A DNA stretch of 64,000 nucleotides from assembly GCA_000746015.1 (NCBI GenBank), contig JQKK01000004.1, positions 205,996 to 269,995 of the forward strand, given 5' to 3'. The position numbers and the translations under genes were made by a program. Positions 18,390 through 27,603 of this stretch are shown piece by piece. Below the pieces are notes generated by a model. It saw only the letters and a list, made by a program, of their open reading frames with translations, did not search any database and had not been told where the DNA came from. This DNA comes from Lachnospiraceae bacterium MA2020 (GTDB lineage Bacteria; Bacillota; Clostridia; Lachnospirales; Lachnospiraceae). Position 1 is the stretch's first letter, and every line of letters starts with the position of its first letter.

Positions 18390-19667
18390 GTGAAAAAGAT
18401 TTATGAGAAAAAATATGAAATCTTATTTTGGATTATAACTACAGCCATTTGGATTGCACTTTATTGGAGGCAGTGTGTTATAGATAATCTTAACGACTTT
18501 TTTTGTCATAATGTATTTGCAAAGCTTGTTGTTGAGGGCAAACTTGTTTTAGTTTATCCTGTTTACCATATTCTTGTTGGAGTATTAGCAAAGCTTACTG
18601 GAATGTCAGAAACACAGGCCAGTGTTTTTGTGTTAACTTTTGCGCAGATTCTATCAGTTATTGTAGTGGTAGAAATTTTAAAAGCATTGTCAGATAAATG
18701 GAAGAATAATATAGAGCTTCTGATAGCTTCATTTATGCTTAATGTAGTACAACCTATCTTTTCTTATGGATATAAGCCTGGTGCATCTTCAGGCAATGGA
18801 TTATTTTCGCCAACTCTTACAATGGTTAAACCATTTGCTTTATTATCAATTTTGCTTTTTTATAAGATGTATAGAGATAAAGAGTATACATTTAAGAATC
18901 AGACAGTTTTCTTAGTCAGTTTGTTATTTACATGTTTTATCAAACCTATGTTTACGATGGCATTTATACCGGCTGTGGGTATTTTATTATTTATTGAATC
19001 AATTGAAAACGTTATAAATAGTAAAGTTAGCATTGGAAATGAAGCGGTAAGTTTTATAATTCGCGTTATTCCGCTATTTTTAACTGGAATAATACTTATT
19101 GCACAGTTTATATTTACTGCCAATTATGATGTACCTGTTGATGTCATTCCTGATGGGGTCAAATTGAGTTCTGATAAGGAGTCTCATATTCGTATTGGGT
19201 ATATGCGTTCTTGGCGTCTGGCTGTAAAAAATGTATATGTCAGTTTACTCTTAACATATCTGTTTCCGTTAGTTGTTTTGTTTGTAGTGCTATTTTATCG
19301 TAATATCAAAAAAATTATGGTATTGGATAGCCAAAAACGTATTTTTAGCCCTTTTATAAAAATGACTATAGCATATGGTGTTATTTCATTTATATATATG
19401 GCTTTTCTATATCAGGAAGGACGTGAGATTGATATGAATTTCAGAAATTCCTGGGTTGTTACTTTTAACATGGTTTATATACTTGCTTTCATGTATCTTA
19501 TTGAACTAATGAAAGCTACAATGTCAAATATAAGTTTAAATGATGGAAATGAAACTACATTTTTAACCTGGATTAAGACAAATTCCACGTTTTGTTTGCC
19601 AATTATTACATGGGGAATTCATATGCTGTTTGGAGCAGCTTTGATATTTAAGTATATTGTTGGATAA
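18390..19667 (+). CDS. Polytopic membrane protein, possible GT-C glycosyltransferase
   Basis: About 425 residues with roughly ten hydrophobic helices. NDFFCHNVFAKLVVEGKLVLVYPVYHILVGVLAK near the N terminus recalls the Asp-containing first outer loop of GT-C enzymes, which use polyprenyl-phosphate sugars, but I cannot assign a family. AAGGAG just upstream supports a GTG start at 18390. An ATG at 18327 overlaps the preceding stop as ATGA and would add 21 residues, so the start is uncertain. It lies between the Wzy-like protein and an acyltransferase and is presumably part of surface glycan assembly. Confidence 0.65.
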   Translation: MKKIYEKKYEILFWIITTAIWIALYWRQCVIDNLNDFFCHNVFAKLVVEGKLVLVYPVYHILVGVLAKLTGMSETQASVFVLTFAQILSVIVVVEILKALSDKWKNNIELLIASFMLNVVQPIFSYGYKPGASSGNGLFSPTLTMVKPFALLSILLFYKMYRDKEYTFKNQTVFLVSLLFTCFIKPMFTMAFIPAVGILLFIESIENVINSKVSIGNEAVSFIIRVIPLFLTGIILIAQFIFTANYDVPVDVIPDGVKLSSDKESHIRIGYMRSWRLAVKNVYVSLLLTYLFPLVVLFVVLFYRNIKKIMVLDSQKRIFSPFIKMTIAYGVISFIYMAFLYQEGREIDMNFRNSWVVTFNMVYILAFMYLIELMKATMSNISLNDGNETTFLTWIKTNSTFCLPIITWGIHMLFGAALIFKYIVG

Positions 19668-19680
19668 AGGGTGATAAATA

Positions 19681-20709
19681 ATGAATTTTAATAAGATGCT
19701 CCAGTTTAGAAGAATGTGGATGGCAATAGCGATTATATTAATTGTGTTCTATCATACATGGTATGATTCTAATATTTCAATTATTGATATAATTCGTAAA
19801 AGTGGTTACTGTGGAGTGGATATATTTTTGTTCGCATCAGGCATTGGATGTTATTTTTCGTATAATGCTAATAATGATACTCTTCAGTTTCTAAAAAGAC
19901 GTTTTATTAAGTTAATGCCAACATATTGGGTATATATTATTGTATGGCTTATTTATAATAAATCCTTAAAATTTGAAGCTATAATAGGCAATATTTTTGC
20001 AATCCAAGCTTTTTCAAATAGGAGTTCAAATGAAGGATATATAGCTTTTAATTGGTATATAAGTGCTATATGGATTATGTATTTGCTTACACCATTATTT
20101 TATAAAATAATAGCTTCAGCAAAAAATAAAATAGCTTCAGTTTTTTTAATTGTTCCATTGTTAATATGTACAATTCCATTTTGGAATGATGATCAGCTTT
20201 TAATAATGGTTACACGTATTCCAATCTTTTACTTTGGAATGTGGTTTGCAAATTACTATAATAAAAATGATAGTTGCTTTAATTGGATGACATATTGCGT
20301 TTATGCATTTGCTGCTGCGTTGGGAGGCATAGTATTCTTATATTCGCTAAAGCATTTTAATAATGTAATATGGGATAATGGGTTTGCATGGTATCCTTTT
20401 TTATTGATTACGCCATTTGTATGTATGGCTATTTCGAGAATTTCGGCGATGATTTTCGAATTCAAGAGTATGAATGTAATAATTAATTTTATTATGGGTA
20501 CAGTTGGAAATAGTACTTTTGAAATCTATTTGACACATATTTTGATTATAGATTTATTTTTTAGATTAGAAAATAACGGTAGTCTAAAATTATTTCCATA
20601 TTGGATAATTAATATGTTTGTTATAGTTTCTATAATTTTAAGTGTATTAGTTTTGAGATATATAACAAAAATAGTTATGAAATCCATAATTTGTATAAAA
20701 GAAAAATAG
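19681..20709 (+). CDS. Acyltransferase family 3 membrane protein
   Basis: 342 residues with about ten membrane helices. The first helix contains MAIAIILIVFYHTWYD with the family's conserved His, and the second contains GYCGVDIFLFASGIGCYFS followed by FLKRRFIKLMPTYW, the usual Arg-rich cytoplasmic loop. It should O-acylate a glycan. It is distantly related to the proteins at 10753 and 30888. It is the last gene of the polysaccharide series before the lasso-peptide enzymes, and the 64 AT-rich bases after it could hold the promoter of the next operon. Confidence 0.87.
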   Translation: MNFNKMLQFRRMWMAIAIILIVFYHTWYDSNISIIDIIRKSGYCGVDIFLFASGIGCYFSYNANNDTLQFLKRRFIKLMPTYWVYIIVWLIYNKSLKFEAIIGNIFAIQAFSNRSSNEGYIAFNWYISAIWIMYLLTPLFYKIIASAKNKIASVFLIVPLLICTIPFWNDDQLLIMVTRIPIFYFGMWFANYYNKNDSCFNWMTYCVYAFAAALGGIVFLYSLKHFNNVIWDNGFAWYPFLLITPFVCMAISRISAMIFEFKSMNVIINFIMGTVGNSTFEIYLTHILIIDLFFRLENNGSLKLFPYWIINMFVIVSIILSVLVLRYITKIVMKSIICIKEK

Positions 20710-20773
20710 AAATCTTTATTGGAAATATTGTAAAAACATTTTTTGATAAGAATATTTAATTAGTAGATTTTAT

Positions 20774-21202
20774 ATGAATATTAGATCTTTTTTGTTTGAG
20801 AATAATGAAAAGTTTATAACACTTAAGGCCTATATTTATTCTTTTTATTATAGGTTTATTGTAAAGCATACTTCAACAAAGAAGCTGCAATACAGGATGG
20901 GTAGAAGAGATGAAGAATCTACCTTTGATGAGCCTGATGATAAGATAGCAATTTCAAAAATCTATGCTTTTCATGTGAATAGGATTACAGAAAGGCTTCC
21001 ATGGGAACAAAAGTGTTTTGTGAGAGCATTGACACTTAGAAAGATTCTTATGGAGAAAAAGATATCCTGTACGATATACATGGGGGTACAGAAAGAAGAT
21101 GGGAAAATGAAAGCTCATGCATGGCTTCGCAGCGGCAAGGTATACCTTAGCGGAGGAAACGGTGCAGGGTTTGTTACAGTAGCAAAATTTGCTACACTAT
21201 GA
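20774..21202 (+). CDS. Lasso peptide leader peptidase (B2, transglutaminase-like)
   Basis: 142 residues matching the C-terminal protease half of lasso B proteins. Cys81 lies in KCFVRALTLRKILMEK and His115 in KAHAWLRSG, followed by LSGGNG and FVTVAKFA, the order seen in the split B2 proteins of paeninodin-type clusters. It should cut the leader from the lasso precursor so the new N terminus can be cyclised. No recognition domain (RRE/B1) is fused to it and none lies next to it. The start has no clear ribosome site. The nucleotidyltransferase, exporter, kinase and cyclase downstream confirm the pathway. Confidence 0.88.
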   Translation: MNIRSFLFENNEKFITLKAYIYSFYYRFIVKHTSTKKLQYRMGRRDEESTFDEPDDKIAISKIYAFHVNRITERLPWEQKCFVRALTLRKILMEKKISCTIYMGVQKEDGKMKAHAWLRSGKVYLSGGNGAGFVTVAKFATL

Positions 21203-21221
21203 GGCTAGAGGGAATAAAATA

Positions 21222-22490
21222 ATGACTACTAAATGTATGGATGATCTGTTCTTCTTATGTAGAAGTCATATGTATCCAGGACTTGAAGAACAAAGAAAAT
21301 GCAGTGATGAGATTGAACTTGACGCGCTTGAGGAAGCAATAGCTAAAAATAATCTGACAGAATTTTTATATGAGCCGTTGAAAGAAATATATGAGAGAAA
21401 TAATTGTCACGATGAAAAAACCACAAGTGGTTTTAATGCATTTGTAAGACATAGAGTTATTACTGAAATGGGAAAGTATCAGGCAATAAGAATAGTCAAT
21501 GCGGAGGCTAAAAAAAGAGGTATTGATCTGATATTTTTTAAAGGCCTGATACTTGCTGATTTATATCCTCAGTTTGCAGAGAGAGTTAGTTCTGACAGTG
21601 ATATATTGGTAAGCGATGAGCAGAAGGATGCAGCTGAGAAACTCCTTTGTGATTGTGGCTACGAAAAGGTGACAGCTTCGTGTAAGACTCATGTACAGGT
21701 TTATGATAATAAAGCGTATGCACATGTTATCGAGCTTCACACGAGACTTTGGGAGGACTATGAGGGTCCTAAGATTGATATATTAAAGAGTTTAAATTTG
21801 TCCTCCGAAGAGTCTAATATAATTGTTAAGGCCTGTGGCATTGAGGTAAAAACACTAGGTGTAGAGGAGCATCTTTTATATCAGTTTTTTCACATTATAA
21901 AACACTTTAGCCTGGATGGAATCGGAATCAGATATTTGATAGATATTACATTGTTTGTAAACAGATATTATCAGGATATAGATTTTGATTTGTTTTGGAA
22001 GCATGTTGATATACTAGGGTATACAAAATTTGTTGAGGCTTTCTTTAAGATATGTATTGATGAATTGAATATGACCAATAAGGTTTTCTATGGACATGAG
22101 TATACGTTAAGAGATAGTACAGAGAATCTTAAAATTGATCTTTTAAACGTAGGAAACACTGCAGATAAAGAAGCGGGATGGCAGATTATGGGAGCTATGG
22201 AAGCATATTTTACCGGGGATGCTGCTGTTCCTGATTCAAAGATAAAAAGGCAGATAAGCATGATATTCCCACCTGTTGATGCATTGCCCAAAGTGTATGA
22301 TTATGCGATTAAATATCCGGTTCTTTTGCCTGTAGCATGGATCCATAGAGGCTGTAAGTTCTTGATAAAACGACAGTTTCATAAAGAAGAATTTTATGGT
22401 GTCAGAGAAAAGATTGATGTTGCAGAGCGTAGGATGAATCTTATCGAGGAGATGGGATTAGCTGTTGATATAGAAAAAGATGAACACTAG
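21222..22490 (+). CDS. Lasso-associated nucleotidyltransferase family protein
   Basis: 422 residues from ATG 21222, which follows AGAGGG. FFKGLILADLYPQFAERVSSDSDILV near residues 105-130 is the nucleotidyltransferase-like core of the family often found in Firmicute lasso clusters; KG and the SDSD acidic pair are its recognisable features. In the pseudomycoidin system a homologue works after the kinase and decorates the phosphorylated tail with hexose, so a similar step is plausible here. It begins 19 bases after B2 and ends in a strong terminator overlapping its stop codon. Confidence 0.82.
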   Translation: MTTKCMDDLFFLCRSHMYPGLEEQRKCSDEIELDALEEAIAKNNLTEFLYEPLKEIYERNNCHDEKTTSGFNAFVRHRVITEMGKYQAIRIVNAEAKKRGIDLIFFKGLILADLYPQFAERVSSDSDILVSDEQKDAAEKLLCDCGYEKVTASCKTHVQVYDNKAYAHVIELHTRLWEDYEGPKIDILKSLNLSSEESNIIVKACGIEVKTLGVEEHLLYQFFHIIKHFSLDGIGIRYLIDITLFVNRYYQDIDFDLFWKHVDILGYTKFVEAFFKICIDELNMTNKVFYGHEYTLRDSTENLKIDLLNVGNTADKEAGWQIMGAMEAYFTGDAAVPDSKIKRQISMIFPPVDALPKVYDYAIKYPVLLPVAWIHRGCKFLIKRQFHKEEFYGVREKIDVAERRMNLIEEMGLAVDIEKDEH

Positions 22491-22512
22491 GTGTGGTGTT
22501 CATCTTTTTTTG
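22474..22512 (+). terminator. Rho-independent terminator overlapping the nucleotidyltransferase stop
   Basis: AGATGAACAC (22478-22487) pairs perfectly with GTGTTCATCT (22496-22505), extended by A/T pairs, and is followed by seven T. The flanking A run means it could also act for the convergent glycosyltransferase. Confidence 0.88.
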
Positions 22513-22520
22513 TTCATTGT

Positions 22521-23507
22521 TCATTTTATTTTATAGTATATTGGGAGAAGGAATCCAGCAAGTTTATATGTGAAGCTGTTCATTGATTTCATAAACATAG
22601 AATGTTTTCCAGTATATTCTCTGAGGTATTTTCCTTTCTTCCATTCTGGGAATGTACTTATCAGCTTTTCCCAGTTTTTCGGAAGAGCAACGGAGCGATC
22701 ATGCGCATCAGGAATTCTTGTCATGCGACTAAAGGAGCTGCAAAGAAGAATTCTCGTATAAAGGAATTCAAGCGCATCACGATAATCATTTAGAAATCCG
22801 TTTGTCTCATAAAAAGAATAGACATCATCAAGAATATCTAATATCTGTAAGGTCTTTAGTGTCTGATAATTATTCGTGGAAATTGAACGCTGTACGTAAT
22901 GATAAAATGGCTGTTCAACATACGATAATTTGTTGATAAATGGTATGATTTTTACACAAAAGCTAACATCTTCATAGATAAGTCCACTTGGAAACATAAC
23001 TCCAGTTGATTTTAACCATGAATAGTTATATATTTTGTTCCAAACTACATTTCGTCCATTCATTATGAGATCATTTTTGTCGGTAATTTGGTCAACGATT
23101 TCTGTATCTTCAAAGTCATCAAAAGTGTGGTGTAGATTACATTCAACAACATCAGCTACAGTTTCGAGAGCTTTGTTATACATTGTTTCAAACATATCAG
23201 CGTCAACGAAATCGTCAGAATCTACAAAACCGACAAATTCTCCTCTTACATGAGGAAAGGCAAAATTTCTTGCATCTGACATTCCACCATTGGGCTTATC
23301 CAGAACAATAACTCGACTGTCCTTAGCTGCAAACTGTTTAGCAATAGAAAGTGAACCATCTGTAGAACCATCATTAACCGCAAAAATCTCAATTTCTTTG
23401 AGAGTCTGCCCTATTAGAGATTCTAAACATTTAGAAAGATACTTTTCCGTATTATAGATTGGAACGATGACACTTACTTTTACATTACTAGATTCATTTA
23501 AACTCAA
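22521..23507 (-). CDS. GT2 family glycosyltransferase, opposite strand inside the lasso locus
   Basis: 328 residues with VSVIVPIYNTEKYLSK near 11-26, VNDGSTDG at about 39-46 and VDSDDFVD near 94-101, a full GT-A family 2 core. The start is TTG at 23507 behind AGGGAGA. It is transcribed against its neighbours, converging on the nucleotidyltransferase and diverging from the ABC exporter, so it splits the lasso gene series into two units. It may be a polysaccharide gene that moved in, or a tailoring enzyme; sequence alone does not decide. Confidence 0.87.
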   Translation of the reverse strand: MSLNESSNVKVSVIVPIYNTEKYLSKCLESLIGQTLKEIEIFAVNDGSTDGSLSIAKQFAAKDSRVIVLDKPNGGMSDARNFAFPHVRGEFVGFVDSDDFVDADMFETMYNKALETVADVVECNLHHTFDDFEDTEIVDQITDKNDLIMNGRNVVWNKIYNYSWLKSTGVMFPSGLIYEDVSFCVKIIPFINKLSYVEQPFYHYVQRSISTNNYQTLKTLQILDILDDVYSFYETNGFLNDYRDALEFLYTRILLCSSFSRMTRIPDAHDRSVALPKNWEKLISTFPEWKKGKYLREYTGKHSMFMKSMNSFTYKLAGFLLPIYYKIK

Positions 23508-23697
23508 AATTTATCTCCCTATCATTGGTAATACAAATTACAGTTGTATTTTTAACAGTAATCATTTATTATAAATAATGTTTGTGATTTAATACAATAA
23601 ATGATTTTACCATGAATTAAAGAAAAATAAAAGTATGATTTAGGGTAATATATGACTTGTAAAATTTCAAGTAAGAAGTTGGGATGTGAGGAAGAAG

Positions 23698-25383
23698 ATG
23701 AGATTTAAAAGATACTTGAATAAATACAGGGAAGATAAGGCTAGAGGAAGAAATTATTTTAACTGGTTGATGCATTATACGAAACCGTATATGTGGAAAA
23801 TCATACTTCTGATGATCATTAGTATAGCAATGACTTATGTTTCAATTGGTTATGCTGTAGCATCACAGAAATTGATCGATATGGCGGGGAAAGGTCATAT
23901 CACAAAAACAGCAATTGCTCTCTTTATGGGACTGATGGTTTCGATGCTTATCATCAATACAGCAATTGAGCTTGCTAATGTGATGGTAAACGAAAAATAT
24001 ACTTTCGGTATTCGTAAGCAGGTATATGACAAGCTTTTAAGGTCGGAATGGCTTGGCACGCAGCAATTTCATACAGGTGATATGATGACCAGAATGACAA
24101 GCGATGCCGGTAATGTAGCGAATGGTATGGTTAATGTCATTCCGGAAATAATAGTGCTTCTGATACAGCTTGTAATGGTGTTTATAACCTTATATATCAA
24201 TTCACCTTTTTTGGCAATATTTGCTCTTTTTCTTACACCTTTTGGAATGGTAATTGCCTTTTTGATAGGCCGAAAGCTTAAAAAGTTGCAGATCAAGGTA
24301 CAGGAGACAGAAACAGCATATCGCTCTTTTATACAGGAGAGTCTTGCTAATATTCTTATAGTAAAGGCTTTTTCAAATGAAGACAGGTTTTCTGAGCAAC
24401 TTGCAGATCTTCGAGAGAATAGATTTTTTTGGGTGTGGAAGAAAAGTAAATTATCATCACTTTCAAATCTGGTATTAAATGGAACATTTCAGGTTGGATA
24501 TGTTTTTGCGTTTGTATATGCGGCAGGTCAGATTGCAAATGGCGAGATAACATTTGGTACGATGACTCTCTTTCTTACATTGTTTAGTAGGATTCAGGCT
24601 CCGATAGCAAGCCTTGCAAATCAGCTTCCAGGAGTGGTTTCTGTGTTTTCTGCTGCAAGCAGGATTATGGATATACAGGATATTTCTGATGAAAAACGCG
24701 AGCTGCCTGTCAATATGGAAGGCTCAGTAGGTGTACGTGTATCTGATGTTTCTTTTGCTTATGGAAAGAAGAATGTTCTTGAAAATGTGTCATTTAATAT
24801 TGAGCCTGGTGACTTCGCAGCTATAATCGGACAATCAGGTATAGGTAAAACAACACTTATAAGAGGGCTTTTGAATTTTATCAGTTCTCAGAGCGGAAAT
24901 ATAGAATATTATGACAAACATGGTCATAAGGCACATGCAAGTGCTTCCGTAAGAGAGTTTATATCTTATGTGCCACAGGGTAATACATTGTTTTCAGGAA
25001 CTATAAGAGATAATGTACTTATGGGTAAGCCTGATGCAACGGAAGCGGAAATATGGGAGGCACTTGATATGGCGGTTTGCCGAGATTTTCTGGAAAAGCT
25101 TCCTGATGGTATAGACACTGTTATCGGAGAAAAGGGTGTCGGTATATCAGAAGGTCAGGCACAAAGAATTGCTATTGCCAGAGCTCTTATAAGAAAATCA
25201 CCATTTCTTATCCTTGATGAGGCTACATCAGCACTCGATGAAAAGACAGAGGCAGAGTTCTTGAAAAAATTTGATGAAATCAGTCCGCGTCCTACCTGTC
25301 TTTTGATTACGCATCGATCAAGTATACTTAAATACTGTAATAAAGAGCTTATCATAGACAACGGATGTGTAACAGTGCATTGA
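23698..25383 (+). CDS. ABC exporter (lasso peptide export, fused TMD-NBD)
   Basis: 561 residues. An N-terminal six-helix exporter domain (about 25-310) is followed by an ATPase with Walker A GQSGIGKTT (about 379-387), signature ISEGQAQR (about 481-488) and Walker B LILDEATSALDE (about 502-513), with the switch His in LITHR. This half-size transporter has the D-protein design of lasso clusters, where it exports the mature peptide and often confers immunity. ATG 23698 follows GAGGAAG; a GTG at 23686 is the alternative. It starts the second + strand unit after a 190-base divergent gap. Confidence 0.88.
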   Translation: MRFKRYLNKYREDKARGRNYFNWLMHYTKPYMWKIILLMIISIAMTYVSIGYAVASQKLIDMAGKGHITKTAIALFMGLMVSMLIINTAIELANVMVNEKYTFGIRKQVYDKLLRSEWLGTQQFHTGDMMTRMTSDAGNVANGMVNVIPEIIVLLIQLVMVFITLYINSPFLAIFALFLTPFGMVIAFLIGRKLKKLQIKVQETETAYRSFIQESLANILIVKAFSNEDRFSEQLADLRENRFFWVWKKSKLSSLSNLVLNGTFQVGYVFAFVYAAGQIANGEITFGTMTLFLTLFSRIQAPIASLANQLPGVVSVFSAASRIMDIQDISDEKRELPVNMEGSVGVRVSDVSFAYGKKNVLENVSFNIEPGDFAAIIGQSGIGKTTLIRGLLNFISSQSGNIEYYDKHGHKAHASASVREFISYVPQGNTLFSGTIRDNVLMGKPDATEAEIWEALDMAVCRDFLEKLPDGIDTVIGEKGVGISEGQAQRIAIARALIRKSPFLILDEATSALDEKTEAEFLKKFDEISPRPTCLLITHRSSILKYCNKELIIDNGCVTVH

Positions 25384-25452
25384 TATAAATGTGTTATTGT
25401 GATACGATGTTGTACGTTGTACAAATAATTAAAGTTAGAGGGCTATAAAATA

Positions 25453-26559
25453 GTGGGTTTAAAAAAGAAGATTAGTATAATTATTCCGGCTTATAATATT
25501 GAAAATTATATTGGTAAGTGTATTGATAGTATTCTGGCGCAGGATGTTGATAAGTCTCAGATTGAGGTGATAATCGTTGATGATGGCTCAACTGACAAAA
25601 CCGGAGCAATCATTGACGATTATGCGTCAAAGTATGATATCATTAAGCCATTGCACAAGCCTAACGGTGGAGTATCTGCGGCGAGAAATTATGGTATAGC
25701 ATCGGCTAGCGGCGAATACATATTCTTCTTTGATGGTGATGACTATCAGGAGAAAGAAACGTGCAGAGAGCTTACTGAGATTGCAGATAAAGGTGGTTAT
25801 GATGCTGTAATCTACGGTTATCACAGAGTAGAAAACGGTAATGTGTATGAGACAACCCTTCCAAGATTTGATAAGACTGTTTATACGGGAGATTCTATAA
25901 TAAAAGAAGTTGTTCCTGCGTTCATTGGTCTTTCGAACGAAGATGTTAACAATTGGATAGCAGGAAAGCCAGATTCACTTTATGTTGAAAATCCTGCTCT
26001 TTGGCGTATACTTTGTAAGAGAAGTGTGATTGTTGATAATAATCTTAAGTTTGATACAACTTTGAAGGTCGGTGAGGATACCTGTTTCATTTCTGAGTAT
26101 CTTAGCTGCTGTAAGAATGTGTTTGTTCAGCAAAAATGTTATTATTATCTGGTTACTCGTTCTACTTCTGCAATATTCAGGTATGAAAGAGAGCCGCTTT
26201 CAAAGCTTGATGGTAAGATCCGTCTAAATGATGCAAGAGAAAGGCTTGTAGACAGGATCAAAAAGAGAACCGGTTTCGACGTTACTGATACCTTTAATGG
26301 AACGATTGTCATGTCTGTTGTAGAGATGGCGTTCCTTCTTTCTAAATCTAACAAAGATGTGTCTTTGCGTAAAAGATATGATGGCTATAAGAATTTTGCG
26401 GAAGATAAAAGAGTCAAGAATATGATATCTGATTTTGAAATAGGCGGTGGCTCGATTGTAAAGAGGATACCATTTGTTTTCTTGAAAAAAGGTTGGTTTG
26501 GTCTTTTGTTTATGGCTACGACAATGCTGCATGTCGTGCACTATGAGTTTAAGCGCTGA
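25453..26559 (+). CDS. GT2 family glycosyltransferase
   Basis: 368 residues with ISIIIPAYNIENYIG, VDDGSTDK at about 42-49 and FDGDDYQ near 94-100, in which the usual DxD appears as DGDD. Longer than its paralogues, with a basic hydrophobic C terminus (RIPFVFLKKGWFGLLFMATTML). The start is GTG 25453. It lies 69 bases after the exporter and 18 bases before a second GT2, between exporter and kinase genes, so it may glycosylate the peptide or a lipid carrier; a polysaccharide role is equally possible. Confidence 0.86.
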   Translation: MGLKKKISIIIPAYNIENYIGKCIDSILAQDVDKSQIEVIIVDDGSTDKTGAIIDDYASKYDIIKPLHKPNGGVSAARNYGIASASGEYIFFFDGDDYQEKETCRELTEIADKGGYDAVIYGYHRVENGNVYETTLPRFDKTVYTGDSIIKEVVPAFIGLSNEDVNNWIAGKPDSLYVENPALWRILCKRSVIVDNNLKFDTTLKVGEDTCFISEYLSCCKNVFVQQKCYYYLVTRSTSAIFRYEREPLSKLDGKIRLNDARERLVDRIKKRTGFDVTDTFNGTIVMSVVEMAFLLSKSNKDVSLRKRYDGYKNFAEDKRVKNMISDFEIGGGSIVKRIPFVFLKKGWFGLLFMATTMLHVVHYEFKR

Positions 26560-26577
26560 TCAAGGAGTTTTTTGGTG

Positions 26578-27516
26578 ATGGATAAGATTTCTATTATTGT
26601 GCCTTGCTATAATGAGCAGGAGAGTTTACCTCTGTTTTATGAGGAGTTTAACAGGGCTACAGCATCCATGAAGGATGAAGTGGAGTTTGAGCTTATTTTC
26701 GTTGACGACGGTTCTAAGGATGCGACTATGGAAGAAGTATATAAGCTTAAAAATCTGGATAGTCGAGTTTTTTATGTTTCTTTTTCCAGAAATTTTGGAA
26801 AAGAGGCAGCTATCTATGCAGGTCTTAAAAGCGCTACAGGTGACTATGTGGCTTTGATGGATGCCGACCTTCAGGATCCGCCAGCGCTTCTTCCGGAGAT
26901 GTATAGTTATGTTAAAAACGGAGAATATGATTCTGTAGCTACAAGACGTGTTACAAGAAAAGGAGAGCCTCCTATAAGATCATTCTTTGCAAGGATGTTT
27001 TATAAGATAATGAACAATATATCCCAGACAGATATGGTTGACGGCGCTCGTGATTATCGTCTTATGAGCAGAAAATTTGTAGATGCGCTTCTTGATATGT
27101 CTGAATACAATAGATTTTCAAAGGGACTATTTGGTTGGGTAGGATTTAAGACCAAATGGCTTGAATTTGAAAATGTTGAAAGGATTGCGGGAGAGACCAA
27201 ATGGTCTTTTTGGGGACTTTTCAGATACAGTCTTGAAGGAATTGTTGCATTTTCAACATTTCCATTGACCATTTCATCTTTCTTTGGAATAATAGGTTTC
27301 ATTTTATCTGTGTTGTTTATGACATATATTGTTATTAAGAGACTTATACTTGGAGATCCTGTTGCGGGATGGGCTTCTACAGTGACAATTGTTTTGATGA
27401 TTGGAAGTATACAGCTTCTTTGTATTGGAATTCTGGGTATGTATCTTTCCAAGACCTATCTTGAGACAAAGAAGAGACCTATATATATAGTATCAAAAAC
27501 AAATATAGATGATTAA
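26578..27516 (+). CDS. Polyprenyl-phosphate glycosyltransferase (GtrB/DPM1-like GT2)
   Basis: 312 residues with ISIIVPCYNEQESLP at the start, VDDGSKD, then MDADLQDPP, the motif of dolichol-phosphate-mannose-synthase-like enzymes. Two membrane helices lie at about 228-255 and 267-290, as in GtrB/bactoprenol glucosyltransferases. These load a sugar from UDP- or GDP-sugar onto undecaprenyl phosphate, for transfer outside by a GT-C protein. ATG 26578 is chosen; AAGGAG lies at 26562-26567. It is followed by a hairpin and then the peptide kinase gene. Confidence 0.88.
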   Translation: MDKISIIVPCYNEQESLPLFYEEFNRATASMKDEVEFELIFVDDGSKDATMEEVYKLKNLDSRVFYVSFSRNFGKEAAIYAGLKSATGDYVALMDADLQDPPALLPEMYSYVKNGEYDSVATRRVTRKGEPPIRSFFARMFYKIMNNISQTDMVDGARDYRLMSRKFVDALLDMSEYNRFSKGLFGWVGFKTKWLEFENVERIAGETKWSFWGLFRYSLEGIVAFSTFPLTISSFFGIIGFILSVLFMTYIVIKRLILGDPVAGWASTVTIVLMIGSIQLLCIGILGMYLSKTYLETKKRPIYIVSKTNIDD

Positions 27517-27523
27517 GAAATTA

Positions 27524-27557
27524 AATGCTGCAACAATTTATTATTGTATGCAGCATT
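27524..27557 (+). terminator. Hairpin between glycosyltransferase and kinase genes
   Basis: AATGCTGC...GCAGCATT with inner ACAAT/ATTGT forms a long stem. There is no T run after it, so it is a weak terminator or an mRNA-processing/stability hairpin that could set kinase and cyclase expression apart from the exporter. Confidence 0.5.
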
Positions 27558-27603
27558 ATTTATGTATAAGGTGTTGAATTTTGAATTGAAAGGTAATGAT
27601 GAA

